A program made the translations under genes and the position numbers. Below, in pieces: positions 31,462 through 41,847 of a stretch of DNA of 64,000 nt. Location: NCBI GenBank assembly GCA_028386065.3, contig JAKUCV010006919.1, positions 1 to 64,000 on the forward strand, in the 5' to 3' direction. This DNA comes from Turnera subulata. Taxonomy: Eukaryota > Streptophyta > Magnoliopsida > Malpighiales > Passifloraceae. Each line of letters begins with the position of its first letter. Within the stretch, counting starts at the first letter, position 1. The notes beneath the pieces were generated by a model that made no database searches, was not told the origin of the DNA, and was given only the letters and a program-made list of their open reading frames with translations.

Positions 31462-32865
31462 TCAAAGGGATTTTGGTACCCAAATCTTTTTGGGTCCTTG
31501 AGTGTTAGAGACATAATGATAATGAGCTTCTTTTTGCACCCATTGCCTATGCCTAGTGAAACAAACAGGAGCAATGTGTCCTATTCTATTGCAATAATGA
31601 CAGATAACATTAGGATTATGCATTCTCCTAGGTTGATAGTAGTCATTGTTTTGTCTATGTTTGTAATCTCTACTTAACCTGTCTTGCCTTGGTACAATTT
31701 TATTTTCCCAAAATTGAGTCATATGTTTCCTAGGCTTAGTATAATGGTAACCTTCTTTTTTAACGCTATGTACGTGTGGTCTTGCAACATTAACATTTGT
31801 TCTAACATTATAGGCATAGAATTTAGCATAGTGAACTCTTCCCCTACTTGCATTTGGATTGGAATTTTGAGCATGTGACTTTCTATGATGAATGTGTAAT
31901 CTAGTGTTGTGTACATGTGATCTAGCATTATGTGCATGTGGTTTAGCATTTTTATGTGATGTAGTATGATGAGTAGAAGATGAAGCACCATGTTTATGTG
32001 TCTTAGCATTAAACACAACAGGTTTGACATCATTCAACACATTTGATGCACCTAATCCTTCTTTTTGTGTTGGACTTCTTTGTTGCCCTAGAAGAAGATT
32101 AAGGCCATCTCTACCATTTGTGAACCTTTCTAATGTATTCTTCAAATCATCAATTTGAGACTTAAGATCCTCATTCTCTTTTCCCAATACCACACAAGCA
32201 CATACATCAGAGGATATTTTTTCATTAAGTTCATTATAAGACACATTAAGAGCATGCTTTTCTTTCTCAAGCTTATCAATTTTGCTTAACAATTCATCCT
32301 TATCATTTGATAATAACTCTACATTATTTTCTAGGATCTTGTTCTGTTTCTTTAGGTTCTTGTTAACATTTGAGACAGAAATGAATTTACTATACAATTC
32401 ACTAAATGCATCTTGCAGCTCTTCAAATGTATAATCATCACTCGAATAGGAAGTACTTACCTCTTCCGGAGATTCTTCCTTTGCCATGAAACAAAGGTTG
32501 ACAGATTCATCTTGCTTGCTGTCAGTTTCCTCATAGAAGATTCCCAGCATTTCCCACATCTCCTTGGCTGTTGCGCAGTGCGAGATTATTTGATAGTCAT
32601 CTGGATTGACCGCACTCTGAAGCATGTTTATCGCCTTGGAGTTGTTTTTGATTCTTTGGATGTCATCTACGTTGTACTCCACTTCCGTCTTTGGTGGGAT
32701 TTGAATGCCATTCTTTATCACCAGCCAGGCTGCGAAATTGTTGGCTTGGATGAAAATCCTCATCCTTTCCTTCCAAAATGCATAATTTGTTCCGTCAAAG
32801 AACGGTGCACGGGTAGTGGATTGTCCTTCAGCAATTCCTGAAGGCAAATAACTTGAACAAGCCAT
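31462..32865 (-). CDS. Gag of the Sirevirus-like element, internally shortened, 467 aa
   Basis: N-terminal Copia gag features: APFFDGTNYAFWKERMRIFI (residues about 21-40) and KAINMLQSAV, then AKEMWEMLG near residue 105. Directly after, the sequence jumps to SVNLCFMAKEE, which normally follows a much longer UBN2-type region, so an in-frame internal deletion of the gag core is likely. A long coiled coil follows (about 145-260, with LYSKFISVSNVNKNLKKQNK and LLSKIDKLEKEKHALN). A His/Asn/Lys-rich stretch (about 290-400) comes next, then one CCHC zinc knuckle, CHYCNRIGHIAPVC (about 425-438). The frame is open to the stop, and the ATG lies 57 bp from the LTR. Because most of the UBN2 core is missing, particle assembly is doubtful. 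Confidence 0.75.
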   Translation of the reverse strand: MACSSYLPSGIAEGQSTTRAPFFDGTNYAFWKERMRIFIQANNFAAWLVIKNGIQIPPKTEVEYNVDDIQRIKNNSKAINMLQSAVNPDDYQIISHCATAKEMWEMLGIFYEETDSKQDESVNLCFMAKEESPEEVSTSYSSDDYTFEELQDAFSELYSKFISVSNVNKNLKKQNKILENNVELLSNDKDELLSKIDKLEKEKHALNVSYNELNEKISSDVCACVVLGKENEDLKSQIDDLKNTLERFTNGRDGLNLLLGQQRSPTQKEGLGASNVLNDVKPVVFNAKTHKHGASSSTHHTTSHKNAKPHAHNARSHVHNTRLHIHHRKSHAQNSNPNASRGRVHYAKFYAYNVRTNVNVARPHVHSVKKEGYHYTKPRKHMTQFWENKIVPRQDRLSRDYKHRQNNDYYQPRRMHNPNVICHYCNRIGHIAPVCFTRHRQWVQKEAHYHYVSNTQGPKKIWVPKSL

Positions 32866-32907
32866 GGAAATTTACCTCTCAAACGATTAAGTCTTTCAGA
32901 GAGTTTG

Positions 32908-32919
32908 GCTCCGCTACCA
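32908..32919 (-). other. Primer-binding site of the Sirevirus-like element
   Basis: The complement reads TGGTAGCGGAGC, two bases inside the LTR end at 32922. Confidence 0.6.
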
Positions 32920-32921
32920 AT

Positions 32922-34434
32922 TGTTAGAACAATATCCCTTCGCTAGAGGGGGGGTGAATAGCGATAATCGAATTAAAACGAAATAAGCAGGAATTAAATT
33001 GCGGAATTTAAAGAATGAAGGGCACAAAGATTTTTATACTGGTTCACACACAACTAACTTGTGGCTAATCCAGTCCTTCAAGTCTCACTTGAATATTTCA
33101 CTAGTGTTAAGCTTACGGGTGCTTAACAAACCGTTACAACCTATGAATTCTAGTCACAAGAATCCTAAACCTAAAGCTCAAGTCACATGAACTTTGGCTC
33201 TCTTGCTTGAAGATACCTCACTTCAAGACTTCTCACACAAGAAGATATACTCCTCTTCCTATGAATCTCAACAAGGGAACTAACCTCCCTTAAGGTGTAT
33301 AACAACACAATCACTCAAACAAGAACTCTCAAAAGAGTGGATATGAGTATACAAATGAAGCTCTAAAAGGCAACTCTCAATCCTCAAAGGATATTGGCTC
33401 AATTTTGATTTTGATGAATGCATGCAATTAACACTTGAATGTAGAGAGTTCATTTTGAAAACAGAGACCTACATGCTCTATTTATTAGGTTAAAAACATG
33501 TAATACCGTTGGAGAATCATTTCAAAACAACTTTAAACAAAGTATCATGGAAAGGTGAAAAGTGTATCTGCTCATATCGGCTGAACATCGATGTTCCAAA
33601 TCAGGATATCGATGTTCTATCCTTTGAATATCCAATATTGGTCCAACGGTCATAAGGACATCGATGTTTCCAAATTGGACATCGATGTCCTGGCCTGTAA
33701 ATATGAATTATTGAGCTAACGGTCACTAGAACATCGATGTTCTCCATATGGACATCGATGTTCCACAAAACATTGTCCAAGACCCGAGACCAAATAACAT
33801 CGATGTTGGAATTATGAACATCGATGTTTCCAGGCCACTGCCAAAGAATGTTGGAAACTTATTTGAAGGACATCGATGTTGTAAATTTGGACATCGATGT
33901 TCTGACCTTAGAAAAATTTCTTTGTTCAAAACCCGAGCCAAAATAACATCGATGTTCCTTAGTTGAACATCGATGTTTTGGACATTCTCAAAACGTTTTT
34001 GAAGCCTGATACAATAGGACATCGATGTCATAACATAAGACATCGATGTTCAGACTCTTCAAGACAATTTTTAAGCATAACGGTCATGAGGACATCGATG
34101 TTCAGTAATAGAACATCGATGTTCAAGGCTCGGAAAACAAAAATGTGAATGAAACAAAATCAAATTGATGCATGAGTAAGGGTGATTTTATTTGAGCCAA
34201 TATCTTAGAGACATTGAATGTTTAACCTTGTATACAATTGAGTTCCTAACTCTTCTTGTGCTTCTTGTTTGATCTTGTCACATCCATTCTTGAACTTTTG
34301 ATGTTATAATGGCTTTGCTTTTGATTATTTCTTTTTGCTTGAGCCTTCAATTCAATTCATGCCAAGATTTTGCTTCCTGCATAGTTTGTCAATATCAAAA
34401 CCTGTATGAAACACAAAGGCAAAGGCATCCAACA
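32922..34434 (-). repeat. 5' LTR of the Sirevirus-like element
   Basis: 1513 bp copy of 25558-27086. It starts TGTTAGAACAATATCCC here; the first 15 bases differ from the other LTR. Confidence 0.85.
33585..34122. repeat. Phased ACATCGATGT palindrome array (LTR copy 2)
   Basis: Eight doublets at 33585/33606, 33658/33679, 33731/33752, 33797/33818, 33870/33891, 33946/33967, 34019/34040 and 34092/34113, all with 21-bp internal spacing. Periods are 73, 73, 66, 73, 76, 73 and 73 bp; the 66 reflects a 7-8-bp deletion relative to the other LTR. The site at 33606 is mutated (ATATCGATGT), while 33679 and 34019 are intact where the other LTR is mutated. Confidence 0.95.
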
Positions 34435-35085
34435 TCAACCTCCCCCTCTCACCATCACCACTCAACTCCTTCATCTCCCATATCAACTGCCAACAGAACC
34501 ACCGTTGATCGCCGCCTCAAGCACTCATCATATCGTGTTGCCTGCTAATCGACTTGTCCGTGATAGTGACGAGGAGGAGCAACTAGTCCAACGCCGTCGC
34601 ACTGGGAGGAACGCCGCCACCGCCTTAATCCTCCTCCTTGTATGCCACTACCCGCAGCAGCTCGTCGCTGCCACTCCCTTATTCCTTCTTCCCTCCATCT
34701 CTTTCCTTTACAAACCAACGCAGTGCAGCGCTGCCTACTTGAACTGTTGCGGCCTCAATCTGTTCTTCACTTTCAACCCGTAGTTTCCCGCACGTGGTCA
34801 CTGCCACATCGAACCTCCTTTCTACCTCTCTTCGTTTGATTTCTGTACCCCCCTCCTTTTTAATTGTTTTGTGGCCAAATGAGTTGCTTGATAATGGGGG
34901 TTTGGACTCAGCTGGCAGTGATGGCGTCTGTGGTGTTCCATGGTTCTGTTGTGTTTTTTTAATTGCAAGACTTTGTGTTTTTGAATTCCACTTCATTATG
35001 TCACTTGACGAACCTTATCAGCAAAATTAAATGGAAACCGTCATGAAGACTTGATTACTACTTAAATTAACGGGATAGGACTCAA
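34435..35085. other. Unassigned DNA
   Basis: CT-rich then mixed sequence with short ORFs (for example 34406-34783) that I cannot relate to any family. It might be a further LTR leader. Nothing firm seen. Confidence 0.3.
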
Positions 35086-35829
35086 TTAAGGGATTTTTAA
35101 GTAACTAGGTCTGATGTAGCCCTTTTCTAACAACTCATCCAACTGTTTCTTCAACTCTTGGAGTTCTGTCGGTGCCATCTGATACGGTGCTATCGAGATA
35201 GGTGTCACTCCTGGCACTAGATCGATGGTGTATTCAACCTCTCTCTCAGGTGGCAATCCTGGTAGATCTTCTGGAAAAATATTTGGAAACTCTCTTACCA
35301 CTGCTATCTCCTCCAAAACATGAGTCTAAACTTCTTTGCCTGTGACATGAGTCAACAAAGCATCTGGACCATACGGGCTTCATTCCGAAGTCTTGATTAG
35401 CAGAGATACTACATATAGTAGCAGCCCTACCAATACCTGCCAACAAAACCTGTCGACCACCATCGGAAGTTAGCAACACCTCCTTTGTCCGAAAGTTAAC
35501 CATCGCACTGTGTCTCGATGACCAATCCATCCTTAAGATGATGTCGAAACCTCCCATATTCATCACAATCAACTGAGCAAGGAAAACCAGATCGCAGTAT
35601 AAAAGAGAAACGTTTCTGCATACGTGTGTTAACCTAACCACTATCCCTGCGGGTAGCCTAACCCTCAACGGATGTGTTAAACTCTCTTCCGTAAGGTTAT
35701 GTTGTATTGCAAAACTTTGTGCGATAAAAAAATGCGTAGCACCAGGGTCTATCAAAGTATATGCAATACTATCAAAAGCTGTAAATGTACCTGCGATGAC
35801 ATCGGTGTTCTCTTGATCTTCCTCAGCTG
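35086..35829 (-). pseudogene. Ty3/gypsy pol fragment (protease to start of RT)
   Basis: In minus sense: a retropepsin-like segment with IDPGATHFF (active-site D in DPGAT) and FDIILRMDW, followed by the RT entry region with [20 protein letters not shown] and [20 protein letters not shown], then GYIRPS. The two parts lie in different frames (overlap about 35250-35320), so there is at least one frameshift. The fragment ends before the RT catalytic motifs and has no LTRs. The pattern is that of a chromovirus/Tekay-like pol; lineage is uncertain. Confidence 0.75.
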
Positions 35830-35839
35830 TAAATTTTAA

Positions 35840-37501
35840 TTATTAAATTATATTAATATTTTTCACTATTATTCCTTTTCATAGTGTTTGTTATTATTGG
35901 TAGTTTTTGTTGATTATTCTACTATTTTTGATTTTTTTTTTTTGTCATAGTTCTTGTTGTTATAAAACTACAAACAAATCAGTCATGAATTTTTTTTAAT
36001 TATTCTTTTCATTTTTTATTTTTTTTTACAGTCATTGCTCTTGTTCTTAGTTTTTATTGATTATTCAACTGTTTTTTGATTTTTTTCATCATAATTCTTA
36101 TTGAAAATAAGTTACAAACACATTGAGTTCTCATTACAACTACATCTATCATGAGTTCTTAGTTCTTGTGATTATTTCTTCTGCATCTATATGTCCTTTA
36201 TTGTTGTTGTGTAACATGTTGTTTCAACAAAATATGAATAAAATATTAATTAATTGATGAAGGATAATTTTTTTATTATTAATATTAATACTTAATTGGT
36301 ATTTTTTTCTACACATGCTTGATTATAATAAGAAACTACAAGTCATTCATTGTCATGTGACATGTTGTTTCAATAAAGTAAGAATAAACTATTAATTAAT
36401 TAATAAAGGGTAAGGGTAATTGGGTTAATAATAATTAATGAGGGGTAACTGGGTCAATTTATCAGTTTTTCTAGAGTTGATGCTTTATAAGAATTGTATT
36501 ATAATTGCTTGTTAGTCGGCATCAGTACTTCTATTCCTAATAGAATTGGTCATAAAAAAACAAATATTTATAAGTAGGGGTATATAATCAAGGGGTATTT
36601 TAATAATTTCACCCTACGAAACGCATTTTAGTGTGTTCGTTCTTTTATATATAGTATAGATTACATATAAATTATACTTCGCGAGAATTTTTTTTCGTTG
36701 TATTATGTTAATTTTTTTATTAGAAATCAATATTTTTTAGTTAATAGGAAATAAATTTTAGAATATTTTGATCCTCTAGTTCTTCTCTTCCAATTTTTAT
36801 ATATTACATGTAAAATATACTTATTTTTTATTAATTAAAATATTGTAATATTATATTATAGTGAGATTATATTATGTCACCTCTTATCCGATACTTCTTC
36901 TTTTCATGTATTCCTTTTATATTTTTATATAATTAACTTTGTAATCTCTTGTCATTACGCTGTTGATAATAAGTATCTTTATGATTATTCTTCGTTCTTC
37001 GAATATTCTAATTTTTTCTTCATATTTCTCTCTTTTAATGTTCTTCTTTATAAATACTTATATTAATTATTTAGATAATTTTGCACGGTTTTAAAGGTTT
37101 ATTATGATGAAATTTTATACAAAAATAATTATTATTTGAGACTACATATCATTCATTGGTGTATGACACGTCATTCATTATTTGTTATATTAATATTAAA
37201 TAAAGATATTTTTGTCTTTCAATTTTGGTGTCCTTTAATTAGATAAGTTCGTGCTTTTATAGATAGTATAGATATAGATATAGATATAGATATAGATTAC
37301 TTATATTAATTATTTAGATAATTTTGCAATATTTTAAAGATATATTATGATGAAATTCTATACAAAAATAATTATTATTTGAGACTACATATCATTCATT
37401 ATTTGTTATATTAATATTAAATAAAGGTATTTTGCATTTTAATTTTGGGGCCGTTTAATTAGATGAATTCGTGCTTTTATATATAGTATAGATAGTATAG
37501 A
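35840..37501 (-). mobile_element. Helitron-derived AT-rich block with several 5' ends
   Basis: Complements of the plant Helitron 5' terminus (TCTATACTATATATAAAAG) end at about 36660 and 37501, with a variant in a (TATAGA) repeat at about 37258-37297 and a second family at about 36405-36490. A block of about 200 bp (37052-37258) is duplicated at 37297-37480, including the text leading to CGTGCTTTTATA. No Rep/helicase coding sequence and no clear 3' end. Confidence 0.55.
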
Positions 37502-37576
37502 TAAGACTCAATTGCAGTTCAACATAGAGTTATAGGACTCGGAGAGTCGTTATCCCGTTTTTGAGTTATTGCTGGG

Positions 37577-37942
37577 ATGATTTGTGGTCGTTGGGTTAGA
37601 ATTGGTGTTATGCTGAGTTCTTTGACTGATATGGTTTTGGGTATGGCTATGGTTGCTCGGGATTTGAATGTTTCAGGTAATTACTTGGCAGAGAATTCGT
37701 GTCTAGATGATGGGCGTTGTAGATTCAATTGGGTCGATGGTGATTTCGGCGAGGGAATGGGAAGTACCGGTGACCATGTCCAGGACACGGTGATAGCTTG
37801 TGCTTGGGTAAATCCTCTGACTTGCTGGATTGGATTTGTAAGCAAAGGCCCAGTACCTTCTGCTGAATATATTCTAGATTTAATGTCATGCATCGGGTTT
37901 AATTGTTGGGCCGGTAACTATTGTACAGTAGAAAAATCGTAA
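37577..37942 (+). other. Unrecognised 121-aa ORF
   Basis: Open frame rich in Cys, Trp and Gly in its second half (for example CIGFNCWAGNYC), starting 76 bp after the Helitron end. An internal GTAATTACTTGGCAG resembles splice signals but would be too short an intron. No recognised domain and no homologue in the window. It may be part of an exon or chance coding. Confidence 0.2.
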
Positions 37943-38578
37943 AAGAATAATTTATTAGCTCTTTTTTGTAACTGTGTCTATCCTTATTAAGATGTCATGC
38001 AATTGTGCAACTATCCACACTTTTGAACTCCAATATTTGGAATAATATTGGTGAATTGGGCAGCGAGAAATTCATTAGTTATAGAAAGTAGAAAGCTTCA
38101 ATTTGATGGGGATGGTGTTGAATCTCATGCTAATTTTGTTTCAAGTCACAAATACAATCTTTTAAGCATGCATGCAACTTAAACTGCCTGCTCATACCCT
38201 TTCTGCAGCCACGAGAAATGCACCATCACATTGAATATCTATCCATCTCCAAAGAAAACACTTATTTTTTATCTTGGCTGGGGAAAAAAAAAATTGGTTG
38301 GCATATCTCTAAAAAATTTCTGCACTAATTTAAGCAATCAACGGTGAAATTTTCAATTTTTATGCATACTTTAAACAGGAATTTGATTTGATATGGCTGT
38401 CTTAATTACGCTATAGGATTAGTTTTTCCTACAATGAATTCCTTTTAGCTATCATATTCATTTTATTTGTCGAATAGCAATCATATTCATATGCAATGAT
38501 GAATTCGATGTTCTAATTAATTAAATTTGGTAATGTTATTGTGGGGTTGGAATTAATTAATTTGTTTGTCGGCAGATC

Positions 38579-39094
38579 ATGAAGCTCGAGGTGGTTGTTG
38601 ATCATGATGATGGTACCTCGTTCCGTGTTTGGGTCCCAAATGGTGCAACCGTCGGTGAGCTCGTTGAAAACATTAAGGATATTGCGCCTGCTCACCTTCG
38701 AGAGAAGCTGCGACGTGCAAAGTTCTTGTTTGAGGATGTTGAACTGCGGAAGAACAGCAGCATACGTCTACAAGCCCTTGCTATTGTTGATTATGATGTC
38801 ATTGATGCTATTTCGGATAATAGTGCGGCACTGCCACATTATAACATCAAACTTATCATGGTTCCAGATCTGGATAATGTTGCGGAGGTGGATAGTTTTA
38901 AGCTTAAGGTGCACGGACGCATGACAGTGCGTCAAGTTTTGGGGCTGTTTGAGGAAGTTTATTCTGTCTCCACTGAAAACATGGAAATGCGCCGCTGGCC
39001 CATATCTGGTGGTGATTATTTCGCTCAAGAATCTACTCTGGAAGATATTGGTATTGTGGCTGAGAGTCGTGCTGAGATATTTTACACTAATTGA
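38579..39094 (+). CDS. Protein with two ubiquitin-like halves, 171 aa
   Basis: Intact ORF with host-like codon use. Residues 1-78 and about 88-171 each follow the ubiquitin fold pattern: a beta strand (MKLEVVVD; YNIKLIMV), a second strand (SFRVWVPNGATVGELV; SFKLKVHGRMTVRQVL) leading into a helix, and a closing segment ending, in the second half, with LEDIGIVAESRAEIFY, which mirrors the 'L.DYGI...S.I' end of ubiquitin-like domains. There is no C-terminal Gly-Gly, so it cannot be conjugated like ubiquitin. TGTTTGTCGGCAG just upstream resembles a 3' splice site, so a non-coding or unseen 5' exon is possible. It lies between Helitron DNA and a Ty3 LTR fragment. Family assignment is inferred from fold-like pattern only; it could be a domesticated or captured gene fragment. 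Confidence 0.5.
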   Translation: MKLEVVVDHDDGTSFRVWVPNGATVGELVENIKDIAPAHLREKLRRAKFLFEDVELRKNSSIRLQALAIVDYDVIDAISDNSAALPHYNIKLIMVPDLDNVAEVDSFKLKVHGRMTVRQVLGLFEEVYSVSTENMEMRRWPISGGDYFAQESTLEDIGIVAESRAEIFYTN

Positions 39095-40020
39095 ATAAGA
39101 TAGGGTATGAAATTTATAGCCGGAATAAGATGTAATGATATTTGTTTAATATTTAAAAAATAATAAACAAATGATCTAGATAAAAATAATTAAATTAATT
39201 TATGAATAAATGGAGTAAGAATGAATAATAATGGTTTTTTTTCAAAGTTTCACTTATTTATTATTTTTTAAATTTTATATAAAATTTGTTTATTAACATT
39301 CTTTATGGTTTAACTTATAATTTTAATTATTTCTTGAATAAGAATAAAAATATTACTATTTTTATGAGACATAATCGATTTTTAAAATTAATATTATTTG
39401 TTTCTTTTATTCTCTCTTCCTCCTCTACTCTACACACTTTTAAGTTCGTTTACCACTTATGTCATCATTAAAAACTTTGTGCACAGTTGTTAATATCCTA
39501 CTAAGTTGCTTTTCAATATTTCTATTCTCTATACAAAATATTATTTTTTTACAATTATTTGCTTGCGTGAATATTGAATTTATTTCCTTCACCTACCTCC
39601 ATAAAGATTTTGTACCAAAAAAAATTTCACTATCTTTTACAAAAATAATTATTTTATTTACAATTCAACTTAATTATAAAATTTTTCACTTTTTATTTTT
39701 ATTTTTACGTATAATTTTTTCTTATTTTAAAACATAGTTTAGTCAAAATTTTTAATTAAATTTAATTATTTTTGGAAAAAAATACTCCATATAATTATTT
39801 TGACGCACGAATCCTTCAAAAAAAAATTTTATCATTTTTTAATATTTTTCTATAATACAGTTGTCATTAATACAAGTAAGTTTAACTAATAATATTTTCT
39901 TTCTTTTTGTAGTGCTTATCTTAATCCACCTTTCTTAATTTTTTATAAGACATGATTGTAGGCCCAAACTAGTTAAGAAGCAAAAGGGGAGGAGGTTGAA
40001 TTAGCTAACTAGAGAAGAAC
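39095..40020. other. AT-rich DNA, no gene seen
   Basis: Short T-rich ORFs only (for example 39459-39737). Contains AATAAA-like sites after the 38579 ORF. No element ends identified before 40021. Confidence 0.5.
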
Positions 40021-40355
40021 TTTAACGATCCGGGCAAAATTTTTTTGTAAATTTTACCGAGTTGTTTGACCTTTACAGTGGATAATAAAGTTTTACCGTG
40101 GTTAAACAAGAATAATCCGAGAATTTTACCGAGTATGATCGAACCTCAAATCCGATCTTTAGTGCTATGTGATGTTCTGGAGTATTCTCTTGGAATTTAA
40201 TTCCAAAGGATATTTCGAATTATCAGAAATTTTATACAGCTTACCAAGCCTCGATTTGCAATACTAGGACTTGTACGACGTCCAGAAGAATTAATTGGAT
40301 TTACCGAGCCTAAGTTATATTTTTGAAACCGGGACGAATTTCGGAAAGACGAAAA
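40021..40355 (+). repeat. Ty3 LTR 5' fragment cut by Copia-C
   Basis: Starts TTTAACGATCCGGGCAAAAT, related to TGTAACAGCCCGGGTAAAAA at 58546. It aligns with 58546-58920 through GAAACCGGGACGAATTTCGG (40326-40345) and stops at 40355, where Copia-C begins. Confidence 0.65.
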
Positions 40356-41834
40356 TGTTAGTGTAATGCCCAAACGCCAATCATTGGATGATTATATTTT
40401 AAGTCATGTATTTTTTATTAAGGTTTTATTCCAATAAATATATTTATCTATGATAAATACTTGCGCATATTTATAATCTAAGAATATTTTATATTCTTGA
40501 AATGTCCCTAATCGATTATTATTATGGATGGGTTATAATAATAAATTAAGACTAGCGTATGTTGAGAATTATATGAGATATGAATTCTACATACGGGTAC
40601 AAGTTTGAGAACTTGTGGACTGGACTGTCCCGACATAAGAACACTGCATGGACTCATGTTGTCATTAGTGATTCTTATACGTACTATCCTTAGACCTGAG
40701 ATCATCAAGGTTCCCAACACGTGAGTCATATACTTTGATATTACTATTGGTTATTCGTAACTGAGTAGACCTAAGAGTAATCATTGGGTATATGATATAA
40801 TGTGTAGTGGGTTTTGTATGATCAAGATGGAATTCGTCCAACCCGTATAACGGGAATATTATCAGTTGGGTCCCTTGATAGAGTTGAACTGTAAATGCAT
40901 GGCCATGCTCGGATTAAGTGATATGGAGATATCATTTGCATCTGCTTTACACAGTTAACTCAGGGATCAAGAAATCTTAGATTAAACATATACAAGAATG
41001 ACATATTCCATGTCTCGTGTTTGATCTTGATAATGGGACGAAAGGATAATGACATCTTTCTGAGGCATAATGAATCAGTACTGATCTTGTCGTTTGGGTA
41101 GCAATGATGTGTTGCTAGACACCGCTTATTGTTTATAATTGTAAATAAGAGTTTACAATTATTGTCCAACATCACAAGTGCCTACAGGGTCACACATTTA
41201 AAACTGTTGATTCGAGCTAGTGGTTAGACCATGGTTGGACCGAGTCGTTTTGGGTTGATTTAGTTCACTAATTACCAGAATTATTGAACCAGAATTAATG
41301 CCATATGATGTGTAATCCTATATATATGATAATATATATAATTAATGCTTAATGGAGCATTATGGCATAGTAGAGACATGATTAGAGATAAGGCATAATC
41401 ATGATGGTTAATGCATGATGATGTTGACCATTGTCTCATTAAACTATGCATTACAAGTGTGTATAAAAGGGAGAAGGATTGATCAAATTTTTCAGACTTA
41501 ACACACTCACTTCATACTTGAAAGAAACACATCAAGCACTCTAGTCTCTAGCTCTCGGAAATTCTGCAACTAGCACTGCGGTTTGGGAGTGCTCGGGTTA
41601 GTAATCGTGTGACGGTTGCTAGCGGTCATCGACGGTTCCTGTGGATACCGTACAGGAGTCGGATTCTTGTCCGGTTCTTGATGATTCGGCTCAATAGTTA
41701 AGTGAAAGGACTCGACCAAACTAGGTACGAAATTCTTGTTATTCGGTTTATCCCGTTTCACATGGATCCTCCATTAGTTTCGAGTTTTCTGCTACGCATC
41801 TTGTCTCTTTTGTTTGCATACCCGGTTACTTACA
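40356..41834 (+). repeat. Copia-C 5' LTR, complete
   Basis: 1479 bp, TGTTAGTGTAATGCCC to GGTTACTTACA, directly followed by a primer site. It contains an AT-rich leader and TATA-like sites, and ends with the section matching 12520-12719 (reverse). Confidence 0.85.
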
Positions 41835-41835
41835 G

Positions 41836-41847
41836 TGGTAGCGAAGC
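41836..41847 (+). other. Primer-binding site of Copia-C
   Basis: TGGTAGCGAAGC one base after the LTR end. It defines plus orientation and the LTR boundary. Confidence 0.6.

Larger units (their letters stand above)
25558..34434 (-). mobile_element. Pol-deleted Sirevirus-like Copia element
   Basis: LTRs 25558-27086 and 32922-34434 (TGTTAG ... CCAACA). Minus orientation: PBS at 32908-32919, PPT at 27087 on. Order in element sense: 5' LTR, gag (32865-31462), a scrap of protease (about 31443-31300), about 2.7 kb without pol that carries palindrome arrays and an antisense gene, then an env-like ORF (28618-27368) and several G-rich tracts. Coiled-coil gag, env-like ORF and multiple PPTs point to the Sirevirus/Maximus lineage. 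No RT, RNase H or integrase, so non-autonomous. The flanks AAAAC and TCAAC are not an identical TSD. Confidence 0.85.

Noticed and set aside
31719..32033. 104-aa minus ORF rich in Met/His
   Set aside because: Alternative frame of the gag His/Asn-rich region.
26229..34122. CRISPR-like array interpretation of the regular repeats
   Set aside because: Repeats are 10-12-bp palindromes in doublets inside plant LTRs, with no unique spacers of constant size and no cas genes.
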